From Muribaculaceae bacterium (GTDB lineage Bacteria > Bacteroidota > Bacteroidia > Bacteroidales > Muribaculaceae), in NCBI GenBank assembly GCA_029060585.1, contig JAIDTS010000087.1:1-25225 (forward strand): DNA of 25,225 nucleotides, given 5' to 3'. The notes under the pieces are model-generated. The model was not told the origin of the DNA. It ran no database searches and saw only the letters and a program-made list of their open reading frames with translations. This document shows positions 10,264 through 17,731 of this stretch, in pieces. How positions within the stretch are numbered: the stretch's first letter is position 1; every line of letters starts with the position of its first letter. Position numbers and translations under genes: made by a program.

Positions 10264-10302
10264 CATCTTGGAAAATATAAATAAACCCAACATAACCCAA
10301 AT

Positions 10303-13185
10303 ATGAAACTAACTGCAATCCCTACCATGCTGCTTGCCGGAGCCGTGCTCGCGTCGTGCGGCAGCGGGCCCTACAAAAAGGAGGCGGGAGGAGTGACCGT
10401 CAGCGTCAGCAATCCCGAGACCGCTGGAGTGAGCAAAGTGCGCCTGCAGGTGTATGGCGACAAGATCATCCGCGTCAGTGCCACTCCTGACAAGAAATTC
10501 GCCGACGAGCCGAGCCTTGCCGTGCTCGAGCGTCCGGCCGACGTTAAATTCGACATCGAAGAGACCGACTCCAGCGTATCCGTAGTGACATCGGCCGTCA
10601 AGGCTACCGTCTCGCTCGCGAGCGGAGATGTGAAGTTCTATGATAAGGACGGCAAACTGATCCTCGCAGAAGCAGACGGGGGAAGGGAGTTCTCCCCCAT
10701 CGAAGTGGAAGGCACGAAGGGCTACACCGTAAGGCAGACATTCGAGTCTCTCTCCGATGAGGAGGGAATCTACGGCCTGGGACAGCATCAGAGCGACGAG
10801 TTCAACTACAAAGGAAAGAACGAGGAGCTATTCCAATACAATACCAAGGTATCCGTACCATTCGTGGTGTCGACCGACAACTACGGCATCCTATGGGACA
10901 GCTACTCGCTCTGCCGCTGGGGCAATCCCGACGGCTACAGCCAGCTCGGAGGAGTTTTCAAGCTCTTCGACAAGGACGGGAAGGAAGGCGCGCTGACCGG
11001 CACATACGTGCCAGCCAACACAGAGGAGCCGACACTCGTGCAGCGCGAGGACTCCATCTATTTCGAACACCTTATCCGCGGCGACCTCGCCCATGTGGTC
11101 AACCTTCCGAAGGACTTCAACTTCGCCGGCAGCCACGTGACCTACGAGGGTGAGATCGAGGCTGCCGAGACCGGCGAATACAAGTTCATACTCTACTATT
11201 CCGGCTATCAGAGCGTCTGGATCGACGGCAAAGAGGTAGTGCCCGAGCGCTGGCGTACGGCATGGAACCCGAACAGCTTCAAGTTTTCCGTAAATCTCGA
11301 GGCAGGCAAACGCGTGCCCATCAAGATAGACTGGGAACCCAACGGAAGCGTGGCATACTGCAGCCTCCGCGCCTACAATCCGCGCGACCCGAAGGAGCAG
11401 ATGCAGATGAGCTGGTGGGGCGAGATGCAGGACGGCATCGACTACTACTTCGTCTACGGCGACGACATGGACGACGTCATCTCCGGCTACCGCACCCTCA
11501 CCGGCAAGGCTCCTATCATGCCGAAATGGGCCATGGGCTACTGGCAGAGCCGCGAGAAATACAACACACAGGAGGAAGTGCTCTCCACATTGGCGGAATT
11601 CCGCCGTCGTGGAATCCCTATCGACAATATCGTGATCGACTGGCTTCACTGGAAGCAGGACTCATGGGGAAGCCACGAGTTCGACCGCGACCGTTTCCCC
11701 GACCCGAAGGGAATGGTAGACACAATCCACGACATGAACGCCCGCGTGATGATCTCGGTATGGCCGAAATTCTACGTCACGACCGACCACTACAAGGAAT
11801 TCGACGAGAAGGGATGGATGTATAAGCTTCCCGTGCAGGACAGCATCCGCGACTGGGTAGGTCCCGGCTATCTCGGCTCATTCTACGACGCCTACGACCC
11901 CGAGGCGCGCAAGCTCTTCTGGAGCCAGATCAACGACCACTACGTGCCCCTCGGCATTGACGCATGGTGGATGGATGCTTCTGAGCCCAACATCCGCGAC
12001 TGCACCGACCTGCAGTACCGTAAGGACCTCATCACGCCGACTGCCCTTGGCCCGTCGACCAAATACTTCAACGCATACGCCCTCGTCAACGCCGATGCCA
12101 TCTACAACGGTCAGCGCGAGACAAATCCCTACAAGCGCGTATTTCTTCTGACCCGCTCCGGCTTCGCGGGACTCCAGCGCTACTCCACCGCCACATGGAG
12201 CGGCGACATCGCGACCCGCTGGGAAGACATGAAGGCCCAGATCTCAGCCGGACTCAACTTCGCGATGAGCGGCATCCCATGGTGGACTATGGATATCGGC
12301 GGTTTCTGCGTCGAAGACCGCTACGTGAAGGCTCAGAACGAGTTCTACAAGACCGGCAAGGAGAACGCCGACCTCAAGGAGTGGCGCGAGCTCAACACCC
12401 GCTGGTATCAGTTCGGAGCATTCGCTCCCCTCTTCCGCGCCCACGGCCAGTGGCCCTACCGCGAGATATTCAACATTGCCCCCGAAGACCATCCCGCTTA
12501 TAAATCAGTGGTCTACTACACCAACCTCCGCTACGACCTGATGCCTTACATCTACTCGCTCGCAGGAAAGACCCACTTCGACGATTACACCGTGATGCGT
12601 CCGATGGTGATGGAATTCACGGCCGACAAGGCAACACGCGGGGTGAGCGACCAATACATGTTCGGCAACGCTTTCCTCGTCGCACCGGTATACGAATACA
12701 ACGCCCGCCAGAGAGAAGTCTACTTCCCGAAGGGAGCCACATGGTATGATTTCTACACCGGCAAGGTTGTGTCTGACGGCGGCGAGACAAAAGTCGCACC
12801 CGCTCCCTACGACCTTATGCCGCTCTTCGTACGCTCGGGAGCAATCGTGCCTTTCGGACCGGAAATGCAGTGGTCCGACCAGAAACCGGCCGACATAATC
12901 AACCTCTACGTCTACACCGGCGACAACGGAGAGTTTACCCTCTATGAGGACGAGAACCTCAACTACAACTACGAGAAGGGTGCCTACTCAATGATTCCTA
13001 TGAGCTATGACAACGCTTCCGGCACGCTCACCATCGGCGCGCGCAAGGGCGAGTTCCCGGGCATGCTGAAGGAGAGGACGTTCAACATCGTCAAGGTATC
13101 GCCCGAAACTCCTGTCGGCTATTCCCGCGATGCTAAAGGACAGCAAGTTAGCTATAATGGTTCTGAAGTAAAGGTTAAGATTTAA
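10303..13185 (+). CDS. GH31 glycoside hydrolase with inserted PA14 domain, alpha-xylosidase-like lipoprotein
   Basis: A 960-residue exo-acting retaining glycosidase. The signal ends at lipobox LASC (Cys19), so it is a lipoprotein. After an N-terminal beta-sandwich, a PA14-like domain (about 228-365; GEYKFILYYSGYQSVWIDGK) is inserted before the (beta/alpha)8 barrel. The barrel has PKWAMGYWQSREKY, the nucleophile Asp558 in WWMDASEP and the acid/base Asp635 in WSGDIATRW. A DUF5110-like domain (TGDNGEFTLYEDENLNYNYE) closes the protein. From family knowledge, PA14-carrying GH31 enzymes such as those of Bacteroides and Cellvibrio xyloglucan loci are alpha-xylosidases, and the barrel motifs here resemble them. 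Alpha-glucosidase activity remains possible. The gene is followed 63 bp later by GH2 on the same strand. Confidence 0.93.
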   Translation: MKLTAIPTMLLAGAVLASCGSGPYKKEAGGVTVSVSNPETAGVSKVRLQVYGDKIIRVSATPDKKFADEPSLAVLERPADVKFDIEETDSSVSVVTSAVKATVSLASGDVKFYDKDGKLILAEADGGREFSPIEVEGTKGYTVRQTFESLSDEEGIYGLGQHQSDEFNYKGKNEELFQYNTKVSVPFVVSTDNYGILWDSYSLCRWGNPDGYSQLGGVFKLFDKDGKEGALTGTYVPANTEEPTLVQREDSIYFEHLIRGDLAHVVNLPKDFNFAGSHVTYEGEIEAAETGEYKFILYYSGYQSVWIDGKEVVPERWRTAWNPNSFKFSVNLEAGKRVPIKIDWEPNGSVAYCSLRAYNPRDPKEQMQMSWWGEMQDGIDYYFVYGDDMDDVISGYRTLTGKAPIMPKWAMGYWQSREKYNTQEEVLSTLAEFRRRGIPIDNIVIDWLHWKQDSWGSHEFDRDRFPDPKGMVDTIHDMNARVMISVWPKFYVTTDHYKEFDEKGWMYKLPVQDSIRDWVGPGYLGSFYDAYDPEARKLFWSQINDHYVPLGIDAWWMDASEPNIRDCTDLQYRKDLITPTALGPSTKYFNAYALVNADAIYNGQRETNPYKRVFLLTRSGFAGLQRYSTATWSGDIATRWEDMKAQISAGLNFAMSGIPWWTMDIGGFCVEDRYVKAQNEFYKTGKENADLKEWRELNTRWYQFGAFAPLFRAHGQWPYREIFNIAPEDHPAYKSVVYYTNLRYDLMPYIYSLAGKTHFDDYTVMRPMVMEFTADKATRGVSDQYMFGNAFLVAPVYEYNARQREVYFPKGATWYDFYTGKVVSDGGETKVAPAPYDLMPLFVRSGAIVPFGPEMQWSDQKPADIINLYVYTGDNGEFTLYEDENLNYNYEKGAYSMIPMSYDNASGTLTIGARKGEFPGMLKERTFNIVKVSPETPVGYSRDAKGQQVSYNGSEVKVKI

Positions 13186-13197
13186 ATTGCAGTCAAA

Positions 13198-13236
13198 GAC
13201 TTTAAGGTCCTTAAATACTTTAAGGTCCTTAAAGTC
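13198..13236. repeat. Tandem palindromic repeat between the GH31 and GH2 genes
   Basis: A 15-bp palindrome with a one-base centre, TTTAAGGTCCTTAAA, occurs at 13201-13215 and again at 13219-13233. The whole 39-bp stretch, bounded by GACTTTAAGG and CCTTAAAGTC, is itself a near-perfect inverted repeat. It fills most of the 63-bp intercistronic gap and can fold into one long or two short hairpins. It may be an mRNA processing or stabilizing element, an attenuator or a protein-binding site. Confidence 0.85.
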
Positions 13237-13248
13237 CTTTTATATATC

Positions 13249-15759
13249 ATGATAAATCTGAAGACAATACTCACGACGCTGCTCGTGCTCCTATTCTCAC
13301 AGTGTGCTAATGCCGCTCGTGACAACCGCGCCCTTAACTTCGACAATGGATGGAAATTCACGCTGGATAACCCTGCAGAGGCCTCCAGTCCCAATCACGA
13401 CGACACTTCATGGAGAAGCCTTGACCTTCCCCACGACTGGGCCATAGAGGGCGAATTCAGCGAGGACAATCCTTCGGGAACAGGCGGAGGCGCGCTACCC
13501 GGAGGAATAGGATGGTATCGCAAGACATTCACCTTTACGCCCTCAATGAAAGGGAAGGACGTCTACATAGACTTCGACGGAGCCTATATGAACTCCACCG
13601 TCTTCATCAATGGCCATGAACTCGGCACACGCCCCTACGGCTATGCCTCGTTCAGCTACGATCTCACGCCCTGGCTGAAGCCGGGAAAAAATGTCATCGC
13701 GGTGAGGGTGGACAATTCCGAACAACCGAATTCAAGATGGTATAGCGGATGCGGCATCTACCGCCACGTGTGGCTTCGGATACTCGACCCGGTACACGTA
13801 AGCAAATGGGGCACCTTCGTAAGGCAGGATCTTGTCACGGAGCAGAGCGCCCGGCTTTCGGTCATAACCAATGTCGAGAACAACGGAAAGAAAGCCACGA
13901 AGGCCACGTTAGTGACCACCGTCTACACTCCCGACCATGGCGTAGCGGCTACAGCCTCCACTCCCCTCCTCCTTGAGGCAGGGAAGAAAAGCGAGGTTAC
14001 ACAGAATCTCTCCGTCAGCGATCCGGAACTATGGTCGGTGAAGACTCCCCGTCTCTACACGGTAGTCAATGAAGTAAAGGTAAAGGACCGTGTCGTAGAC
14101 AGATTCGAGACACGTACAGGTTTCCGCTTCATGGAGTTTGATGCGGAGAAGGGCTTCTCGCTCAATGGGGAGCGGATGAAAATCAACGGAGTCTGCCTGC
14201 ACCACGATGCGGGAGCGCTCGGCGCTGTAGTCAACAAGGCAGCCATCACACGCCAGCTGAAGATCATGAAGGAGATGGGAGCCAATGCCATCCGCTGCTC
14301 CCATAACCCTCCGGCGCCGGAGCTTCTCGAGCTCTGCGACTCACTGGGACTGATGGTGATGGACGAGACTTTCGACATGTGGCGCAAGAAGAAGACTTCT
14401 CACGACTACTCACGCTACTTCCCTGAATGGCATGAGCGCGACCTCACCGACCTCGTGGTGCGCGACCGCAACCACCCGTCGATAATCATGTGGAGCATAG
14501 GCAACGAGGTTCTCGAGCAATGGAGCGACGCCAGCGCCGACACCCTCAGTCTCGAGCAGGCCAACCTCATCCTCAATTTCGGCCACGGCGCCGACATGCT
14601 GGCAAAGGAGGGAGAGGAAATGAGCGTCAATTCCCTGCTTACGAAGAAACTGGCCGATATGACGCGTGAGCTTGACCCGACACGTCCGGTGACTGCCGGG
14701 TGCAACGAGCCGAATCCGGGCAACCACCTGTTCCGCTCCGGCGCGCTCGACATCATAGGCTTCAATTACCACGATGATTGGTTTAAGGGTGTACCGCAGA
14801 ACTTCCCCGGCAAACCGTTCATCGTGACCGAAAGCGTATCGGCCCTGCAGACAAGAGGCTACTACCTAATGCCTTCCGACAGTATCCGACTCTGGCCAGA
14901 AAGGTGGGACAAGCCTTTCTACGACGAGTCTTTCTCCTGCTCGGCCTACGACAACTGCCACGCTCCCTGGGGCAACACCCACGAGGGAACGATGCGCCAT
15001 GTGGAAGACAATGACTTCATAATGGGACAGTTCGTATGGACCGGTTTCGACTATATCGGAGAGCCTACGCCCTACGGATGGCCGGCGCGCAGCTCCTATT
15101 TCGGACTGGTGGACCTCGCGGGCAATCCGAAGGACTCCTACTACATGTATCAGAGCCGCTGGCGCCCCGACATCGACGTGCTCCATCTCTTCCCTCACTG
15201 GAACTGGAAGGAAGGAGAGGAAGTCGACATTTGGGCCTATTTCAACAACGCCGACGAGGTGGAGCTCTTCCTCAACGGGGAATCGCTCGGACGCAAGACT
15301 CCGGAAGGAGACGCATATCATGTGATGTGGCGCGTTCCGTTCGCCCCCGGCACAATCGAGGCTGTCAGCTATAAGGATGGCAGGGAAGTGAAGCGTACGT
15401 CAAGGCATACCGCCGGAGAGCCCTATGCCCTGCGTCTGACTCCCGACCGCCCTGAGATAGCTGCCGACGGAAGCGACCTGAGCTATGTGGCCGTGGAAGT
15501 GGTGGACAAGGACGGAAACCTCTGTCCCTTGGCTGAAAACGAAATATTCTTCTCGGTGGAGGGAAGCGGATTCAACGCCGGCACCGACAATGGCTCCCCA
15601 ATCTCCCTCGAGCCCTTCAAGTCAGACCGCAAGAAGGCCTTCTACGGCCGCGCCCTCGTCATAGTCCAAAACAATGGCGAGGAAGGCGACATCCGCGTGA
15701 AAGCCGCCTCCCCCGGCCTGAAGCCGGACGCTATAAAAATCGAAAGTAAAGTAAATTGA
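13249..15759 (+). CDS. GH2 family glycoside hydrolase, beta-galactosidase-like, secreted
   Basis: An 836-residue enzyme. A signal peptide is cleaved around ANA-ARD (about residue 22). The order of domains is a GH2 sugar-binding jelly roll (about 30-185; LPHDWAIEGEF, GGIGWYRKTF), an Ig-like domain (about 190-295), a TIM barrel (about 300-600), a DUF4982-like domain (LHLFPHWNWKEGEEVDIWAY) and a C-terminal Ig/invasin-like domain (about 715-830). Acid/base Glu420 is in MWSIGNEV. The probable nucleophile Glu528 is in FIVTESVSA. This Bacteroidales GH2 subgroup is usually annotated beta-galactosidase, and substrate cannot be fixed from sequence. With the preceding alpha-xylosidase-like GH31 it would fit trimming of galactosylated side chains in xyloglucan. 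It is the last gene of its operon, with a terminator right after the stop. Confidence 0.93.
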   Translation: MINLKTILTTLLVLLFSQCANAARDNRALNFDNGWKFTLDNPAEASSPNHDDTSWRSLDLPHDWAIEGEFSEDNPSGTGGGALPGGIGWYRKTFTFTPSMKGKDVYIDFDGAYMNSTVFINGHELGTRPYGYASFSYDLTPWLKPGKNVIAVRVDNSEQPNSRWYSGCGIYRHVWLRILDPVHVSKWGTFVRQDLVTEQSARLSVITNVENNGKKATKATLVTTVYTPDHGVAATASTPLLLEAGKKSEVTQNLSVSDPELWSVKTPRLYTVVNEVKVKDRVVDRFETRTGFRFMEFDAEKGFSLNGERMKINGVCLHHDAGALGAVVNKAAITRQLKIMKEMGANAIRCSHNPPAPELLELCDSLGLMVMDETFDMWRKKKTSHDYSRYFPEWHERDLTDLVVRDRNHPSIIMWSIGNEVLEQWSDASADTLSLEQANLILNFGHGADMLAKEGEEMSVNSLLTKKLADMTRELDPTRPVTAGCNEPNPGNHLFRSGALDIIGFNYHDDWFKGVPQNFPGKPFIVTESVSALQTRGYYLMPSDSIRLWPERWDKPFYDESFSCSAYDNCHAPWGNTHEGTMRHVEDNDFIMGQFVWTGFDYIGEPTPYGWPARSSYFGLVDLAGNPKDSYYMYQSRWRPDIDVLHLFPHWNWKEGEEVDIWAYFNNADEVELFLNGESLGRKTPEGDAYHVMWRVPFAPGTIEAVSYKDGREVKRTSRHTAGEPYALRLTPDRPEIAADGSDLSYVAVEVVDKDGNLCPLAENEIFFSVEGSGFNAGTDNGSPISLEPFKSDRKKAFYGRALVIVQNNGEEGDIRVKAASPGLKPDAIKIESKVN

Positions 15760-15762
15760 AAT

Positions 15763-15793
15763 AAAAAAGAGGATCAGGTTGATCCTCTTTTTT
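15763..15793. terminator. Bidirectional intrinsic terminator
   Basis: A perfect 14-bp stem, AAAAAAGAGGATCA (15763-15776) paired with TGATCCTCTTTTTT (15780-15793), has a 3-nt loop GGT. The T run on the plus strand ends GH2 transcription, and the A run serves the minus strand. It lies 3 bp after the GH2 stop and 2 bp beyond the stop codon of the orphan SGNH fragment, so it was probably shared by the two convergent genes originally. Confidence 0.95.
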
Positions 15794-15795
15794 AT

Positions 15796-15859
15796 TTATT
15801 TCTTGAGAGCTTCCGACACCTGGTCGGCAATCTGGCGCATACCGTGGATGTTTGGGTGA
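15796..15859 (-). pseudogene. Orphan 3' end of the SGNH hydrolase gene
   Basis: On the minus strand, codons for HPNIHGMRQIADQVSEALKK and a TAA stop are read without an upstream gene. The first 15 codons match the intact SGNH hydrolase at 17010-17714 almost base for base (one mismatch in 47). The last five residues (EALKK) differ from that gene's present end (AAISNL). The stop sits next to the hairpin terminator. I read this as the original end of the hydrolase gene, separated from its body by the DUF1016 nuclease insertion. Confidence 0.85.
15813..15859. repeat. Direct repeat, left copy, flanking the nuclease insertion
   Basis: This 47-bp stretch matches 17030-17076 in the same orientation at 46 of 47 positions; the only difference is A at 15841 versus C at 17058. 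Similarity stops at once on both sides. The repeat begins CCGACACCTGG and ends GTTTGGGTGA. Confidence 0.95.
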
Positions 15860-15891
15860 ATTCGGTTTTTACTTATCTATCCTTTGCTATT

Positions 15892-16935
15892 TCAGGTTAT
15901 GCGATAGTGTTCTTTTGCGATTGCAATTGCTCGTTGTAGTTTCTCGGAAAGAAGTTTCTTGTCCGGTAATTTCGTAAAGTATTGTGCCACTTTTATCGGG
16001 GAGTCTTCGTCAAGCATCAAATATTCTATATGCTCCGTATTTCCTTCTGAGCATAAGATCAATCCAATTGGAGAGGCTTCTCCTTCTTTCCTATCATGTC
16101 TATTTAGATAGCGCAGATAAAGAAGCATCTGGCCTTCATAAGCAGGTTTAAACTTTCCAAGTTTCAGGTCAATTGCCACCAGCCTTTTCAATCCTCTATG
16201 ATAGAACAGCAAATCCAGATGATAATCAATACCATCTACAGGAATTCTTTTTTGCCTGTCGACAAAAGCAAAGTCTGAACCAAACTCTTTTATGAATAAC
16301 TGTATCTGGTTTAATATGGCAGTTTCCAAATCACTCTCACTAAAGATATCTGGGAGTCCGAGCATGTCAAGAAAGTAGGTGCTTCGGAACACCATATCCG
16401 GCTGCAGTTCGTTTTGCTCTTTAGCTTTTTTTAACTCTGACTTAATGATTTCATCAGGTCTTCTACTGATAGCTGTCCGTTCGAACAACTGAGAGTCTAT
16501 TTTTTCATCAAGCATTCGGGTTGTCCAATGTTCAAGACGGCACATTTCCATATAGAACTGGCGAGCGAGATCATTGGGAACCGACATTAAGGACCGAAGA
16601 TGAGTCCAGCTCAATTGAGTACGCACTGCATACTCAATTTCCTCTTTCGAAAAAGTGTACGCACTGCGTACACAATGCTGGAGCTTCCCATATCCCCATC
16701 CGCTCCCGTATCGCTTAAGCAATTTCTTCGAAAGATTCTTTAGAACCTTCTCTCCATATTCAGCTCTCTGATTATATAGGACATCCTCCTTGATTCTGAC
16801 ACCGACGTTCCAGTTAAGCCAGCAAGCCTCAGCGTTAACAAACACCGCTACCTTATGACGAGTGTCATCTATTATCTCACAGACATCGTCATAAAGCCTC
16901 TTCTCAATTATATCCGAATTGTTAGTTTTCTCCAT
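15892..16935 (-). CDS. DUF1016/YhcG-type PD-(D/E)XK nuclease
   Basis: A 347-residue predicted cytoplasmic nuclease. The N-terminal DUF1016 domain (about 10-155) has the family motif TQLSWTHLRSL. The C-terminal PD-(D/E)XK domain (about 175-340) shows Glu204, Asp241 in YHLDLLFYH and Asp256-x-Lys258 in AIDLKLGKF, followed by YEGQMLLYLRYL. All catalytic positions look intact. The family is common near restriction-modification genes and in mobile DNA; its role is not settled. No partner gene is present. The gene is visibly more AT-rich than the PUL and sits between direct repeats of the SGNH hydrolase 3' end, so it is very likely acquired. I see no clear promoter in the 74 bp between its ATG and the hydrolase stop. 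Confidence 0.93.
   Translation of the reverse strand: MEKTNNSDIIEKRLYDDVCEIIDDTRHKVAVFVNAEACWLNWNVGVRIKEDVLYNQRAEYGEKVLKNLSKKLLKRYGSGWGYGKLQHCVRSAYTFSKEEIEYAVRTQLSWTHLRSLMSVPNDLARQFYMEMCRLEHWTTRMLDEKIDSQLFERTAISRRPDEIIKSELKKAKEQNELQPDMVFRSTYFLDMLGLPDIFSESDLETAILNQIQLFIKEFGSDFAFVDRQKRIPVDGIDYHLDLLFYHRGLKRLVAIDLKLGKFKPAYEGQMLLYLRYLNRHDRKEGEASPIGLILCSEGNTEHIEYLMLDEDSPIKVAQYFTKLPDKKLLSEKLQRAIAIAKEHYRIT
16613..16673. repeat. Two near-identical palindromes inside the DUF1016 gene
   Basis: A 27-bp inverted repeat centred at 16626 has 13-bp arms with one mismatch. A perfect 19-bp one is centred at 16664, with arms GTGTACGCA and TGCGTACAC. They share the 15-bp core GTACGCACTGC(A/G)TAC, at 16619-16633 and 16657-16671. 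The cores are 38 bp apart and so are read in different frames (AVRT versus VRSAY). The repetition is therefore at DNA or RNA level, not protein level. Confidence 0.8.
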
Positions 16936-17009
16936 ATCACTCAGGATGCCTCGTAACAGTTGTAGCTTTATTCACTTATAGGGTCAATATCTCCAACAGC
17001 CTGACAACT

Positions 17010-17714
17010 TCACAAATTAGAAATGGCAGCCGACACCTGGTCGGCAATCTGGCGCATCCCGTGGATGTTTGGGTGACCCGAAGTCTTGTCGATGTCCTGA
17101 AGCTGGACGTAGGGCACTCCGTAGCGGTCGCAGGCCTCGACGATGGAGGTCGTTATCTCAGGTTTGAGCCCGTCGTTGATGATATAGAGGAGCTCCGTAT
17201 TGGGATAGCGGTCTACGATATGCGATAGCATATACGCTAACGCGGGGCGGAACGACTTCAGCTGCTCGGTGGTCCAGTCGCTCCAGACGAACTCTCCGAT
17301 GGGAGCATTGGCCCAGGAGTCGTTGGTGGCACCGAATATGAGCAGGATGTCAGGAGAGCCGAGGTTATCCATACGGTTGATGAATGCCCGCTCGGTGTAG
17401 TCCTCGCCGCGATAACCGGTGGTGCAGACGGTGGATCCGGAATAGGAATTGTTCTGTTCAAGCTTGTAGCCCCCCTCCTTGATAAGCTGGTGCCACCAGG
17501 TCTGCTTGACGTCGCCTACGTCCGAGCGCTTGGGATCAGGATTGGGGAAATACCACATCTCGTTGGTTTTCGGCTCCACGAAATTCTCGAAAGTGGAATA
17601 GGAGTCGCCGAGAATGGAGACGCTCTTACGGCTCTGTGCCGACACTAACGATCCGGCGGAGATGACAATGGCGGCCGAAATGGCGGCGGCGCATCTGATA
17701 AAGTTTCTTTTCAT
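17010..17714 (-). CDS. Secreted SGNH/GDSL-family hydrolase, probable esterase
   Basis: A 234-residue protein with a signal peptide (about 1-26, ending SAQ). SGNH block I is VSILGDSYSTF with nucleophile Ser38. Block III is IFGATNDSW, supplying the oxyanion-hole Asn. The C-terminal SGHPNIHGM carries the probable catalytic His214. The usual Asp three residues before this His is not present; the nearest acidic residue is Asp209. SGNH enzymes often remove acetyl groups from glycans, and the neighbouring PUL makes that plausible but unproven. The gene starts 17 bp after the stop of the AAA/nuclease gene and runs convergently to GH2. Its last residues, AAISNL, are encoded by inserted DNA in place of the original EALKK. 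Confidence 0.9.
   Translation of the reverse strand: MKRNFIRCAAAISAAIVISAGSLVSAQSRKSVSILGDSYSTFENFVEPKTNEMWYFPNPDPKRSDVGDVKQTWWHQLIKEGGYKLEQNNSYSGSTVCTTGYRGEDYTERAFINRMDNLGSPDILLIFGATNDSWANAPIGEFVWSDWTTEQLKSFRPALAYMLSHIVDRYPNTELLYIINDGLKPEITTSIVEACDRYGVPYVQLQDIDKTSGHPNIHGMRQIADQVSAAISNL
17030..17076. repeat. Direct repeat, right copy, inside the SGNH hydrolase 3' end
   Basis: This is the partner of 15813-15859 (46/47 identical). It encodes HPNIHGMRQIADQVS of the intact hydrolase. Together the two copies bound 1170 bp (15860-17029) holding only the DUF1016 nuclease gene. Confidence 0.95.
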
Positions 17715-17731
17715 GGATGTTATATTGTATT

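Noticed and set aside
10891..11649. 252-residue minus-strand ORF inside GH31
   Set aside because: It is a shadow of a GC-rich coding region; the plus-strand frame carries the GH31 motifs. The same applies to the other long antisense ORFs in susC, HTCS and GH2.
13198..13236. Possible mini CRISPR array
   Set aside because: Two 15-bp palindromes separated by only 3 bp, with no spacers and no cas genes.
17715..17731. Promoter for the SGNH hydrolase in the 17-bp gap
   Set aside because: No TAnnTTTG or TTTG element fits; the gene may depend on read-through or on a promoter within the upstream coding region that I cannot identify.
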